The translations under genes were made by a program, and so were the position numbers. From Steinernema hermaphroditum (lineage: Eukaryota; Nematoda; Chromadorea; Rhabditida; Steinernematidae), in NCBI GenBank assembly GCA_030435675.1, contig CM059625.1, positions 6,510,001 to 6,574,000 of the forward strand: DNA of 64,000 bases, in the 5' to 3' direction. This document shows positions 36,590 to 48,746 of this stretch, piece by piece (position 1 is the stretch's first letter; the number at the start of each line of letters is the position of its first letter). Under the pieces are notes generated by a model. That model was not told the DNA's origin. It saw only the letters and a program-made list of their open reading frames with translations, and ran no database searches.

Positions 36590-37823
36590 TTTCGACAAAT
36601 CGCAGCCTGGTTTCCCTGGACGGCATTTATACTGTTCCCTGAGCACATCCGGTTTTAAGATGTCAACAAGACAGTTCTTCGATGAAAATGTTTCCAAAAT
36701 TAGTTTTCAACGGTTGTTTGAAATGATACCCATTTTAGACGTGCGACGAAAACAGGCGGTAGAAGACAGGCCCTTTTGTTTACTTTCTATGTTGTTCACC
36801 GATCAAGTCACGTTTTGAATGAGTGGCCATAAATTTTGAAGGTGGGCACTGCACTTCTATTGTAGAGACCTCTGTGAGGTCGAGGCAGTGTGATCATATG
36901 ACACAGCACGAACTGGCATGTGACCTCAGACTTTTTGGGACACAGTTGAATGGAGTAAGGGATGTATTTATTTTCATGCAAATGTCGGTGACATTTTAAC
37001 TAAATATTCATCCCCGATTTAAATGAAAATCCTCGTGTAAAGTTATTTTTCGATATGACGTGCCGAAGTCGAATGTCATAGCAATCAGTATAGTATAAAA
37101 AAAACTAGATTTACAAAATAAATAATTGTTGAAGTACAACATCAAAGTTCTAGAGTGCATTATATTCTTTTTTCGAAGGAATCGACGAAATCCGAGATCA
37201 ATACGCAGTCTTCTAGTGCGTAAAACGACGGGATCATCAATTTGCGGAGCTGAATGCCATTGCGTAGCGTTGGTGGAGCACGGGAAACGAGGTGGAATCC
37301 CATCATCGGTTCGACTGGCTGCGCAGATTTTGGAGTTAGAGCGACACTTTGGGTTGACGTAGCGGGCGGATACATCTGTTGGTGATCAGTTTCTTGCTGA
37401 CACGTTGGAATGGCTCCTTGTTGTTGTAGGCCTTCTGGAAGCAGAAGCGAACGCTGTATGAGGAACGATGCGCCGAGAGCGACCGCTTTCTTAAACCATT
37501 CAGACGGGACTTTCCTATGAATTGATCAAATCTTTTCACTCAGTATCGTTGTCGGGAGCCTAGTTTCCGGCAATTATACGGTGCTATGTGAAGGCTAAAT
37601 ACCGACAGAGGAAAACGATCTCTGCTCACAACATGGCACTATTATGGGTGGCACATACGAAGCATGCGGTAACAAACAGGATTCATTAAGTCACTCCAAC
37701 ATTGTACAGATTCTGCACAGCATTTTTCAAAGCAGAGGCCATGTACACATAGTACCTACCACATACCGTTTTTAGTGTTACCTTAAGCTAACTCAATTGG
37801 TATCAAACGTTTTGCGCGCACTG
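36590..37823. other. Intergenic
   Basis: No gene. Two overlapping frames near 37126-37540 look like a degenerate repeat but match nothing I can name. Confidence 0.4.
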
Positions 37824-38127
37824 ACAAGGAAAGGTCCCAAACTGTGCCACGCTGATTCGGCTGAAATTTGGAGTGGAGGAGGTCATGCCAGAGTGTAGCA
37901 GAACCTGATAGGTTTCATCGGTGAATGGCGGGTTTAAGCTATAGTTCATCGTAGATTTTGTCCTATGTAACACGATGTCCCTGATGATCACAAAAGATAC
38001 GGTGTTCTTGTCAATTTCTTGACCATTCACCGATGAAACCTATCAGGTATTGCTACACTCTGTCATGCCAACCTCCATGCCAAATTTTAGACGAATCGGC
38101 GTGGCACAGTTTGGGACCTTTCCTTGT
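37824..38127. repeat. Foldback element with 105 bp inverted arms
   Basis: Arms 37824-37928 and 38023-38127 are inverted copies of each other (ACAAGGAAAGGTCCCAAACT to GTTTCATCGGTGAATGG, and the complement), with a 94 bp spacer. By eye they match at well over 80 percent. Probably a foldback MITE; transcripts would form a hairpin. Confidence 0.85.
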
Positions 38128-38379
38128 GAGTGAGTAGAAACTGGTAGCCTCACTACAACGTTGCCGCTCGCTCGGACACATTAGCGAGGGTCACTTTAGG
38201 GCCTGCTCAGGTTTCACCGCCATCAAAGATCTGTTGTTTTATTATTTGCAACGAAGGACACGGGCAATCGATAAGGTCAAATGTGAAGGAACAGTGCGAG
38301 AAACTGTGAGAGGTCAGGTCACTCTCAAACGATATAAAACAAAACTACCCGCTTTGGCAAGCCAACGAGAAGGACTTAG

Positions 38380-39266
38380 TTAGTTGTAAGGAATGAACAT
38401 TTTTGGAGATGCAAAGTTCGAATTGATCTTCTTTGTTCTTCTGATGTACGAAAGCCGATTGTCCGTCTGACGCAGCGCCTGCTTCATGTCGAGGCCAAGT
38501 TCGATGATCTTGGCGCGGAACGCTTGCTGTCGGACGGCCGTTGGCCAGTTCTCGTAATAGCTTCTGTCGACGAGCTCTTTCAATTCCTTCGGGGCGCCTT
38601 GAGAGGGAAGCGGCTCCATGGAACCCGCCGAGTGGCTATGGTAGCCCGTTTCCTCGCAAATGAGCACATCAGGGGCGATGGCGTTGACGCGGAATTTGTA
38701 TTGGCACTTAAATTTTCGTCGATTCAAGCACTCGTACTGTCTACAAAGCATATATGAGCTGAGTTCCACTACGAGTGACTCTTACGCGCTGTTTTCTTTC
38801 TTGAAAATGCACAGTGTGTTTATGAGACCTCGGACTTCAGTTGAATTGCCGCGGAAACACTCGTACCACCCACCGGCATGAGGAGAAGGACTGAAATTGG
38901 CAACTCAGTTAATATGCGGACAGGTCTGGCGTTACCTTTTGGAAGACCTCGAGCTTTCGGTGGCTGTGTTGCTGTTCGAGCTCTGAGGCGCCGGTTCAGT
39001 CGGCTGCTGTGGAAGGGGAACAGCAATTTCGAGTGGCTTTTGTTCCTCCCGAGCAAGTTGAGGAGGAGGATCGATAGGAGCAGCTCCGTTCAGTTTCTCA
39101 CCTTCTTTGATCAACATCTCCAGGAATGCATTCCTCGTATTGAAGTCCATAGTGTTGAGAAACGTATTCTACAAAAGCAGCCGTTACTATTATGTGAAAG
39201 CACGAGTAGAAAACTCACCAAGTCGATGTTAACATCTGGTGCGGCGTTCTCGATTTCCATCTCCAT
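38380..39266 (-). CDS. FLYWCH-type zinc-finger protein
   Basis: Four exons: 39266-39219, 39168-38936, 38890-38786 and 38740-38380; about 248 aa with consistent phases. The middle carries a FLYWCH-like module, YECLNRRKFKCQYKF followed by about 20 residues and GYHSH, i.e. the C-C-H-H ligand order of that family, preceded by a strand-rich segment (WYECFRG). Upstream is a Pro/Gln/Ser-rich linker (PLPQQPTEPAPQSSNSN). Downstream is a helical Arg-rich region (RQQAFRAKIIELGLDMKQAL). FLYWCH proteins in nematodes are DNA-binding repressors. An in-frame ATG at 39305 offers a longer start. It could instead be a domesticated element-derived DNA-binding protein. Confidence 0.7.
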
Positions 39267-42200
39267 CGCGTATTGTGAAGGCCAAATGCAAGGCTCTTTG
39301 ACCACACGTTAAGAACCTAGTGGTCAGCGCAAATCAAAAAGAGTAAATGAGAGGTGCGATGAGACGAGTGAGTCGCGGGTCGAAACAATTACCCGGAACG
39401 GCGATGCGGACTAAGATGATGGAAAGGCAAGCGCGAGAATACACAAATTCACATGACCCCGACAGTTCTTAAGCATACAGTGCCCGCACTTGATTACTTC
39501 TCCTGACCATCGCTGCCCATCGATCGCCGCCTTTGCGTACTTGCGAGACTTTAAACTCACTCCCTCTAAGCGCGGCAACAACTTCGGACGGGCGAGAGGT
39601 CACCAGATGCGTTTTGAGTCTTTTCTCAGTCCGCAATTTTTGAGCGAAAAACTGTGAAAACGGAAGGGGTGCAAGTGCGATTCTAAATGTGAACGCGCAT
39701 AGGACAAAGGATATGTGTGCGGAATTCCCAACTATGTCCAACCACAAGAAAAACGTCTTAATCCCTTTGACATTTAATATAACTTAGTTCCTTGATGGAT
39801 TAACTTTGAAGTATAGAGGATTAGCGCTCTTTCGCCTGCGATGAGAAAGCAAGAGAAGATTGTTTCTATGCCACAAAATTAGGAAATACTGTACAGACAC
39901 CATTAAAGCCGGAAGGATAAAGAATGGGTCCCCATTTCCCATAAATACACCCTATTTCTCTCATAGAACAAACCGAGAATATTACGATAGAAAGCATGAC
40001 ACCAGTAGCCGAGATTCGGCCTTCTCAGCCAATTTTCAAATTCGATCGAATACATACAGATTTCTTTCTGAAGGTACAACGCTCTGAGGACACTACCATC
40101 TATCAAAGATTCATCTGTTCGAAGCCAGTGTGCCGCAAACGTACCAAGAAGGCCCGTTGCCATTCCTGGCGTTCCGATTATTCCCACTTGTTCCTAGAGC
40201 GAAGAGCGTCCCCACCGACCGGCTCGAAATTACCACCGCACCAGGAATCAAGCCGGCAGCACATACTCTGTTTTGTCTGTAATTTGGTATCATCCAAGGA
40301 GTAATGCCTTTGCTTATTGAAATGAAGCTGTAAATTCTGTGTACCGCAACGGCTTTACAGTACAGTTTAGGCGCAATGCTCCTTTCCGATTTTAGGCGTT
40401 TGCCCTTCCTTTTGTTTCAACCGATTTTCAGCCTCTTGTGCTCCACGTTTTCTTCGCTTAGAGAGCTCAAACTCTGTATTTTTGATAGTGCAGAGAGTTG
40501 CCCAAATTTTCGATATGTTGTTGTTTTAGGCCGTATCTTACGCAACTGTCCCAATAACCGGTGGAATAACAGTGATAAGACAGCTTGCGCAAGGTCAACA
40601 AACGGTGAGGTGATCTTCTATCATGTGGTCTCTTTAATGAGAAAGTTGTCACGGGTTGTCATGCTTAAGAAATTTTAGCTGATATACAGTCGCTGTTTTG
40701 ACTTCAGCTGGTTATGGTAGACAGCACAGACAAAAGCTCATCAATAATCTGCACAGAACAACACTTTTTCGACTTCCATTCTTCAATTTCGTTTTTCTTT
40801 CCATTTAGCTTCCCTCTATTCGGATAGCATAGACTAGAACCAAAGCACACTGACACTAGTACGCGTTTAGTGCACAATCTGGACTGAGATGACCCGTTGT
40901 GTGCGGAGCATTCCTTAGAGACCTCTGTTAATGAAGTAGGTAACCCCGAAGTCCATTAGATGTTAAAATCAGCCGACCAGTACGGTGATTTCGTGTCGAA
41001 GTTTTCCAGCTCTCGAAGTGATTAATGTCGAACGGCAGTTGGAAAACTAGGTGCGGCTACTTTCCCAACTGGAAACAAAGAAACGGTTGAATGTAATCCG
41101 TGCCCGACGATGAATCACAGGCTCTCCGATCACGTACAGACGTGTGTCTTCCACATTCCAACTGATATCCTCGAGCGGTTTCTCTTTTTTTCACTCTTAG
41201 CGCGCCCACACTCCCTAATTCGGGGGGTATGAACCGCGCCCGTCACAGTCGAGCGCTCCCGCTCGACGAAACAACAAAAAGTGGATTCCCAATGGAAAAC
41301 ACAGGCACTGTGTCCATTAACGAAAGAAGTGATCCGAAAGGGGAAATCCTTTTGCAGACCGTTCGGATCGCTCAGTTCGGTATTCCCACTTTTTATCCGC
41401 CGTTGTCGCTCAGTTGTCTGATGCTGATGACTGTGCAAAAGACCGTGCAAATACATTCCATGACCACAGTTCATTTTGTATTCAAAGACCATATAGCGAA
41501 TCAACTGTCACCACGGATGGCTCAGCCTATAATTCGGTTACGAGCCTGAGAAGTCAGTCTTGCCAAGTACATGAAAAAAGCTTCGCCGACTTCGACTCTG
41601 ATGCCGCCTCTGAAACCAAATTAAAACCATTGACTACGATGTGATATATGTCTTCTTTTTTGTTCTATATGACTCCATGCCGTTGAATCAAGAGTATAAA
41701 CCCGAAACCTCGTTCTACGCAGGCGTTCTATACAACCAAAAAATGCAAAGTGAAGGTAGAAAAGTACGGTGTAAAAATGCTAAAAATAACTTCAAACAAG
41801 AAGTTACTAAAAAGCTCTATTTCGGCTAATATGAAAGCACCCAATGTCATTTAAACAGATTCTACATCTTTCTGCTCCACACCCACAAAGTAATGCATGA
41901 ACTCTTCACGATACTCATGATACCTGATCTATTGTCAGTTATCAGAAAGCTTATTGTCGTGCACCAAATGATCTATCAAAATGTAGCTATCTTAACCTTT
42001 CTTCTTAACTGATACCCCTACTAAACGGAAACGGTATCCTATCGGACAAGCTGGGAAACATATAATTTAATTTCACAACTCTCCGAAGTTATATTTGCAA
42101 TCCGACTCACAAAATCTCAAAAACATTCTCGCAACGGCAATAAATCACAGCCTTCTGCGAAATCCCTATTGTAACGTTTTTGTGCACTGTAGCCATTTAA

Positions 42201-43807
42201 TTAAACGGAATGTTCCATGATTTCCGAAACATGTCACATTCACTGACACGAATGCGTGACTCATAGAAAAGATCACAAATCAAGAAAAAAGTCAAACAAA
42301 GCGATTCCATTCGTTTAAAGGATTGCAAATGATCCCGCCAGGTTCATTTGTCTTTTGGGTCGCTGTTAACTTCAGCCGACTTAGGTTCAACCCACTTTTC
42401 CAACCTCTATATTGACCGGAATTGAACTCTGAACTACGGAGCTTAGCTTTGCCTGTATTAAAATGTGCATGTGCGTTCTATGTGTGTTATTATATCTACC
42501 TCTCTGGGTATTCAAAACATCCTGCGACTTCTAGGTTACGTGCGATTACCCAAAACCTCAAAATTGCATAAAACTGGCAATTGCGCGAAATCCATTTCGG
42601 CAATCACCTTTGCACGGTATTTGAATGCGCGTAAAACGATTATTACGGTTATAATTGGTGACGCTCTTTTTATGGATCGTTCCTCCAGCGTCTGAAAGGA
42701 GTAATTTCGCATACAATTGATCTATATTTCAAGACCCTTCCTTGCGGTTTGCACTCTTCATTGTCCAGGCGTCAGCAGCGACGCCCTTCCATCCTTTTTT
42801 TGAGACAGCCGCCGCCGGCAGCGCCTCCGGTCTCCACTTCGCCGCTTAGGGTCAGAAGTAGAGAACCCCACCCATGTCGCAGAGTTGGACTGTCACCTTC
42901 CCTTCCCCGACGGTCACTCTGTTGTCCTTTGATCCTTGCGTTCGGTGCCTCAGGGTTGACGCACGGTGACTAATTGACCCCGTCGCGCGGGCGCGCAAGA
43001 AAAAGACTTGTCTCTGCCCTGCGACAAGCGCCAAAAAACCTTCCCTTTCCTGGATTCGAGCCATTGTTTCGCGGGGCATATATCCGTCTAGTGCTCCGTT
43101 TTTGTGCGATCATTAAGGCTCATGTTTGTACAACAACACTTATCGGAGTTTGCGGGCGCACTATCTTTCAGCCGATTTTGAGGGAAGCCGCTGGACCTGT
43201 AGCAACTCTTCAGAGTCGACATCCTTACGCTCCAGGAATTGAGTGCTCGACTTTCAATCCTATCTTCTCGGTCGTCTGTACATTTTCACTATATTTACAA
43301 ATGTTGACACGGGTATTTAGGTCAAATGGCGCGCGATCCTGCTAAGGTAAAAAGAAAGAGACAGACTCTCCAGAGGGACGTCTCCAATTGTTTTTACACA
43401 CTTCTCTTCCACCACACTCATTCACTTTTCGTGCGCTTTCCGTGATCTGATTTGCGCGTTATCCTCCAAATGGCTCTGTCGGTGAGCCGTACTTCCAGAA
43501 GATAAAATCGCAGTCGGCGAGAATTCATATATCACGTTGACCTTTTGCGTTCGCTCTAGGGGAACTTCAACAGTGAACAGTCGATGGAGAATCCGTTTAG
43601 TGGGCTTTTTGTTTCGATCGAAATTCGCTAGAGTGTTCTCTACGGCGAGATCCGATCTGTTACGGTTTTCTTCGCGGTTTACGACTGTTTTCGCCTCCAA
43701 CGCCCGTTTATGCTTCGGCTCATTTCGAGTTCAAAGCAATTTGTTTGTTGTGTTCGTGTTCTGCGACGGTGTGTCCACTATAAACAATCGTTTATTTCAG
43801 CATAACC
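39267..43807. other. Gene-poor stretch upstream of qua-1
   Basis: Apart from the weak candidate at 41292-41644, no gene is supported. 42750-43080 is GC-rich with overlapping frames on both strands and may be promoter or 5' leader of qua-1. Confidence 0.4.
41292..41644 (+). CDS. Possible two-exon gene, unknown
   Basis: A Ser/Asp/Thr-rich open frame at 41414-41644 (ending LKPLTTM) directly follows a good acceptor (TTGTCGCTCAG). It can be joined in frame to 41292-41360 (MENTGTVSINERSDPKGEIL and following) through a weak donor (GTTCGG). No domain, signal or relative recognised. Confidence 0.25.
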
Positions 43808-46800
43808 ATGCTCAGACTGTTGCTTTTCGCGTTAATACTCTGGCCAGAGGCGATACGCGCAATATCGTATCGCTGCGATGACGACAACGTTCTGATTGTG
43901 CAAAGTTTCGGTAATGACACAATTCGAATGCACTGTCAGAAGTTGGATCTGTGTGGAGCGAAAAGTTTGGTATGCTTCTATTCCCTTTCACAATCCAGAG
44001 TTCCTGTTTAACTAGCTTATTCATAACCATAGATTTCAACCTTTGATTTCAATCAAACCGATTAGTGATTATTATTTTTAAAAAACTAAACATTCGTTGA
44101 TGTTGCTCCAAATGACTTTATAATCTATGTTGTCCCAGAGCAACACAGAGCCATACCACTTCTCTCAAACATACTCCTCTTAACACAACTTTACGAATCT
44201 CGGGAGATTTATACCCTCATCAATCTTCCTTTTACACCTCATAAGAATAATTTCACTGAAAAGTGTTTCGGTCAAACTTGCGTCAAAAACATCACTCCAT
44301 CATGCCCCGGTGTGTCCAGGTTTCTCCTAAAAAATGTTCAACCTAACGAGGTCAAGCATCATTCTAACACCTTCAAGGACCATTTATTTCTCTCATTTGC
44401 GTCGATTTTTTAGAAATGTAACTACGAAGTCGGACAAGCATCATGTGGTGGAAAAAGCAACTTCGTCGCGCATGTAAACCAGGCGTCGCCTACCGCACCG
44501 TAAGTTAATTTTTTGGCGTCTTAATCTACCATTGTTCATCTGTTTTGCAACAAACAGATCGACATGTTAGACATTCGGTGTCAAGGCCGTCGGCGATGTT
44601 CGCTCCGCGCGTGCTAACCCCTCACATGCCGTCAATTGACTGCACCTTTGATTCTCTTTTTTGTCAAATCGTCACACTTCCCACTTTCAGAGTGTCTCAC
44701 ACGTGTTGCGAATTCGACCAAAGCGCTGTCGGTGGACACGACGGGAACGACTGCTTCCTTTATGAGCTTCCCGACGGGAGTGCGAAGGCTCACGGCCAGC
44801 ATGCCCACCTTTCGGACCCGAACCATCCAGCTAATCAGTATACGGTGCTCAAGAGTGCGAGTCAGATCCCGGAGCAGTTCAGCGACGGCTACACTGGCTA
44901 CCGGTTGCGGCTGTTCCTTCTGAAGAATAAGTCGCCGCCTACGCTCATCGTTAAGGCGATCGAGCGTCGAATGTAAGTGAATAAAGTGACCGCAAAAAGA
45001 GGCGCAATTGGGCTCGACCTTTGCGCGTTGTTTGAAACTTTACTGGGTCAACTAGGTGCGCGGGAGAGGGAGAAAAACGGCAATGATGGTTTATTGAATC
45101 TTAATTACCGGCGAGGGTCTTTATTATCGCGACCGAAAGAGGAGCACTTACGCATTTGAGAAAAAACTCTTTTAGTGATGGATACCGCGTCACGATTTGC
45201 CGACCACGATGCGGAAAATTTTCGGGAGACGAAGTGGGATTTGATGAGCGGGGAGCGGCGGCCACTGCCGGCGAGACGATTGAAAAACCGAAGCCGAAGA
45301 AAGCAAAGGATGGTGATGAGTGGACGGCTGCTTCGTGGAGCTCGTGGACCTCATCCACTTGGAGCACTTGGACCAAGTCGATTCATGGAACAGATTCAAA
45401 ACGGAGGAACTCCGTACGAGGCGACCGACAGAGGATCGACGACCGCGGTCCCATTGCCCAGGGTGTTCCGAATGCTAACGCGCCTAATTTGACGAACACG
45501 CCCGTCATCATCAACAACAACAACTACCACAACGTCCACCATCACAACACCCACATTCACTACCACGGTTACGATGGAAAACAGGGCAAGGGCCACGTCG
45601 TCACCGGTATGGCGTACATTTAAGCGACCAAAAAATATGTGCCTTCAGATACGGAAGATTCAAATGGAGAGGGTGGAGACAACGATGGACTCAAAAAGCA
45701 AAAGCCCCATGGAAAAGAAGAAGATGGAGACAATGACGGAAATGACGATGGTGACAGCGATGGTGATGGCAGCACAGGGCACAGAAACAAGAAAAAGAAC
45801 AGAGGTTAGAGATCAGAACGGTACATTGGTGGCTATAAATTTGATTTGCAGGTGGTAAAGGTGGCAAGGGTGATGCCGACAGGAAAATGCCAAATCTCCC
45901 AGATGAGAGTGAAGATAAAGGAGATAAAGTTGGCATTCCCGACGAACAGATCGGAAAAGGAGACGGAAGAACGGAGGGGCAGAGTGGGAAAGGAAGCGGA
46001 GCGGAAAGAGGCAAAGGCCACGATCCTTCTGGACACGGCCTTGGAAAGGGTGACGGTGGCGACGGCAACAAAGGTTTCAGAGACTCGCATGCCTAAGTAC
46101 ATAGATTAATATAGGTGACGGTTCCAACAAGATTAGCAGTGAAACAGCAAAGGGCAACGAGCCCCACGGAAATGAAGAAACCGATTCCGACGGAAAACCC
46201 ATCAAATCCGGAAAGAAAGAGAACAACAAGGGAAAGTCAAATAACGTGGTTCCAGTTGATACGGACAACGAAGAGAAAAACTCGCAGTCAAACGGAGACC
46301 AAGAGGGCAAGGGAAATAAGGAAAAAGGAAGCGGATACAACAAGAACGCGGTGAAGAGTAGAGAAGGCATCTATGACAAAAATGGTGGCAAGGAAACTGG
46401 AGAAAACGGAGGAGAAACCATTGCGGTTGACGAAAAAGAGAGCCAAGAGGTAAGGATTGAGTGTTGATGATTGATGTTTAAATCTGTTTTGTAGAATGTA
46501 CGTCGGCAAGAAGAGAAAATCAAACTTGACGGGAGAGAAGAGGGAGTAAATACTGAGACAACAGACAACAAAAGCAAAAAAGGAGGCCGATTTGAATCAC
46601 GTTCCGATGAGGCCGGAAACGGTCCCTCGCCAACAGGAAAAACTAGCAGCGTGCAACACGTTACCGCTGGACTGAAGAACGAGGAAGCGAAATCGGAACA
46701 GGCTAGTACGGATAAACCGGAAGCGAAGGCCGAACAGACCGCTACCGACAAACCGTCCGAAAGCAGTACCGATTCTGCCGATGGTTCAGCACTTATTACT

Positions 46801-48310
46801 CAAGCTCCGAATGCTGGAAATGCTGGAAATACCGAAAACGGTGAGCAGCAGCCAGCGAATGTGAGCAATACCAATAACGGAGACGCATCTCCGCCACAGC
46901 AACCAGGTGCTGCAGAAGCTGAAAGTAAGGCAGAGGGTGGCAGTGAAACAGCTGCACAAGGACCTGCAAAAGAGGCCGAAGACATAACGGCTGCGAGATT
47001 GGCCGCAACACAACACGCTGAATCCTCTGCAGAAGCTGCTCGCGCAGCCGCCCCACGTCCAGCTGCTCAGCAAGGAACTGTGCAACACGTAACCGCGAAC
47101 CATCAAGGCACACAGGCACAGTCGAGCGGCGCTTCATCGGGACAAACTGCTGGAAACCAGCCCGGAGGCGGAAACCAACCAGGAGGTGGAAACCAACCAG
47201 GAGGTGGAAACCAACCAGGAGGTGGAAACCAACCAGGAGGTGGAAACCAACCAGGCGGTGGAAACCAGCCCGGAGGTGGAAACCAATCCGGAGGTGGAAG
47301 TCCAGCCGGAGGTGGAAACCAACCAGGAGGTGGAAGTCAACCCGGAGGAGGACACCAACCTAGCCCAAGCGGAGCCGGGCAGCCGGCTGGCCAAAATGCA
47401 CCGAACCCACCCAGCGGCCAAGCCAGCAGCGGGCCTCAGGACCCACCGGATAACGATCCATTCTTTTTCATGAGGCAATTACTGAGTGGTAGATTTGGTG
47501 TTGCTCATGACGGCACTGGAGGCGGTGGTGGTGGCGGAGGCGGAGGCGGCGGCGGCGGCGGTGGCGGCGGTGGAGGAGGTCGAAACTGCTTCAGCGGAGA
47601 CACTATCGTGAAAACCACAGAAGGCGAAAAGTTGATGAGTGATTTGCGAGTCGGAGACATGGTAACGCATTGATTCCCGTACATATCACCATTATTGTCT
47701 TAGGTACTTGTACCCGCCAGTCGTGGCGTTCTGAAATACGAACGAGTCGAAATGTTCTACCACCGCTCGCCCGAGACAGTCATGAAGTTTATCACGATCG
47801 AAACTGAATCTGGAAAACGACTAAGCCTCACCGAGCTACATCTTCTGCCGTTTGGGCAGTGTTCGGACCTCCTGAGCGAATCGATGGACATGGAAAACGT
47901 TGAAGATGTTATGAGAAAGTCGAGGTAGGAAGAGTGTGAGTAATAGCTGATTATTCAAGGGATTCAGGTTCGCACACAAAGCAAGAGAAGGCGAATGCGT
48001 TGTGACCATCGACTCCACAAGTGGTCTACAAGTGGAGAAAATCAGGAAGATCGGCAGAAAGTACTCCAAGGGCATCTACAGTCCGATGACCGTAGAAGGG
48101 GCCCTGATTGCAAACGACGTTTTAGCGTCGTGCTTCAGTCAACTGGAAAGCCACGCCGTTCAGAAGATAGTCCTCGACTTCCTTCTCATGGTGCGTAACA
48201 CCTTCGGCTACTTGTCCGGAATTGCGCACCACACCGTGCAAGATATTCCGGTCTTCATCGACTATGTGCACCAACTGAGTTGGTATGTGCTCCCGTTCTC
48301 CAAATACTAG
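43808..48310 (+). CDS. qua-1: QUA-1 (quahog) hedgehog-related protein with Hint domain
   Basis: Ten exons: 43808-43969, 44414-44499, 44571-44972, 45176-45606, 45649-45804, 45852-46073, 46115-46449, 46495-47661, 47704-47924 and 47968-48310; consistent phases and about 1174 aa, close to C. elegans QUA-1 (about 1169 aa from memory). Order: signal peptide (MLRLLLFALILWPEAIRA), a cysteine-containing N-terminal domain (VSHTCCEFD, YRLRLFLLKNKSPPTLIVK), a long charged Gly/Lys/Asp linker, an eightfold GGGNQP repeat (about 47165-47350), a polyglycine run of about 28, then the Hint domain from Cys 963 (CFSGDTIVKTTEGEKL) with TELH and DVLASC motifs intact, so self-cleavage is expected. Hedgehog-related proteins act in cuticle and moulting. 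An acceptor-like TTATTTCAG ends eight bases before the ATG, a probable trans-splice site. Confidence 0.92.
47165..47350 (+). repeat. Tandem 18 bp coding repeat in qua-1
   Basis: About nine units of GGAGGTGGAAACCAACCA encode GGGNQP in the linker before the Hint domain. Unit-level variants (NQS, SPA, SQP, HQP) are at the 3' end. Length is likely to vary between individuals. A separate GGC/GGT/GGA run at 47518-47580 encodes polyglycine. Confidence 0.9.
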
Positions 48311-48746
48311 TAGCTTGTTGTGCAAAATATCCAAAACGCTGTCGGGTTTCTTTCTTTTACAAAACGCAATCTCTCGTCTGCCATATATCTGAGATTTGAA
48401 GTTACGGCTTCAATACTTGCCGATGAACTCGAGTGATATTGTCATGTAAACTTAATTTATTTGTCAACATTGTTAATCTTTATTTATTGTTGGACATGTA
48501 ATAAACGAATTATATGTGACTTTCGTGTTCAGAACCTCAATAACATTTCCGACACCTTTTGAACTCGAGGCAAAATATGGTTTAACAAGTGTTCTGAAGC
48601 CGTCTTTGACTAATCAGTCACAAGCCCACTACACGTGTGCTCTCTCATAGATCTAGTCTCGGCGCATACTAGGTCAATATCCTTCGCTAGCGAGTGACCT
48701 TAACCATTGCCGCTGACCACATGGAGGATATCATCAGTCCGACGGC
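48311..48746. other. Intergenic between qua-1 and the collagen gene
   Basis: 3' region of qua-1 with AATAAA at about 48501; collagen promoter. No further gene. Confidence 0.5.

Noticed and set aside
37160..37540. Retrotransposon or transposase remnant
   Set aside because: The translations look element-like but I could match no domain or terminal repeat.
39903..40304. Overlapping plus and minus frames of about 100 codons
   Set aside because: Neither has a signal peptide, domain or convincing splice sites; no way to choose a strand.
42749..43345. Pro/Arg-rich frames upstream of qua-1
   Set aside because: A GC-rich patch opens frames on both strands; more likely promoter or leader sequence.
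45691..46370. Long minus-strand frames opposite qua-1
   Set aside because: They are the antisense of a biased Lys/Gly/Asp-coding stretch whose plus-strand exons chain in phase.
47165..47350. CRISPR-like or structural repeat array
   Set aside because: It is a contiguous in-frame coding repeat without spacers inside an exon of a eukaryotic gene.
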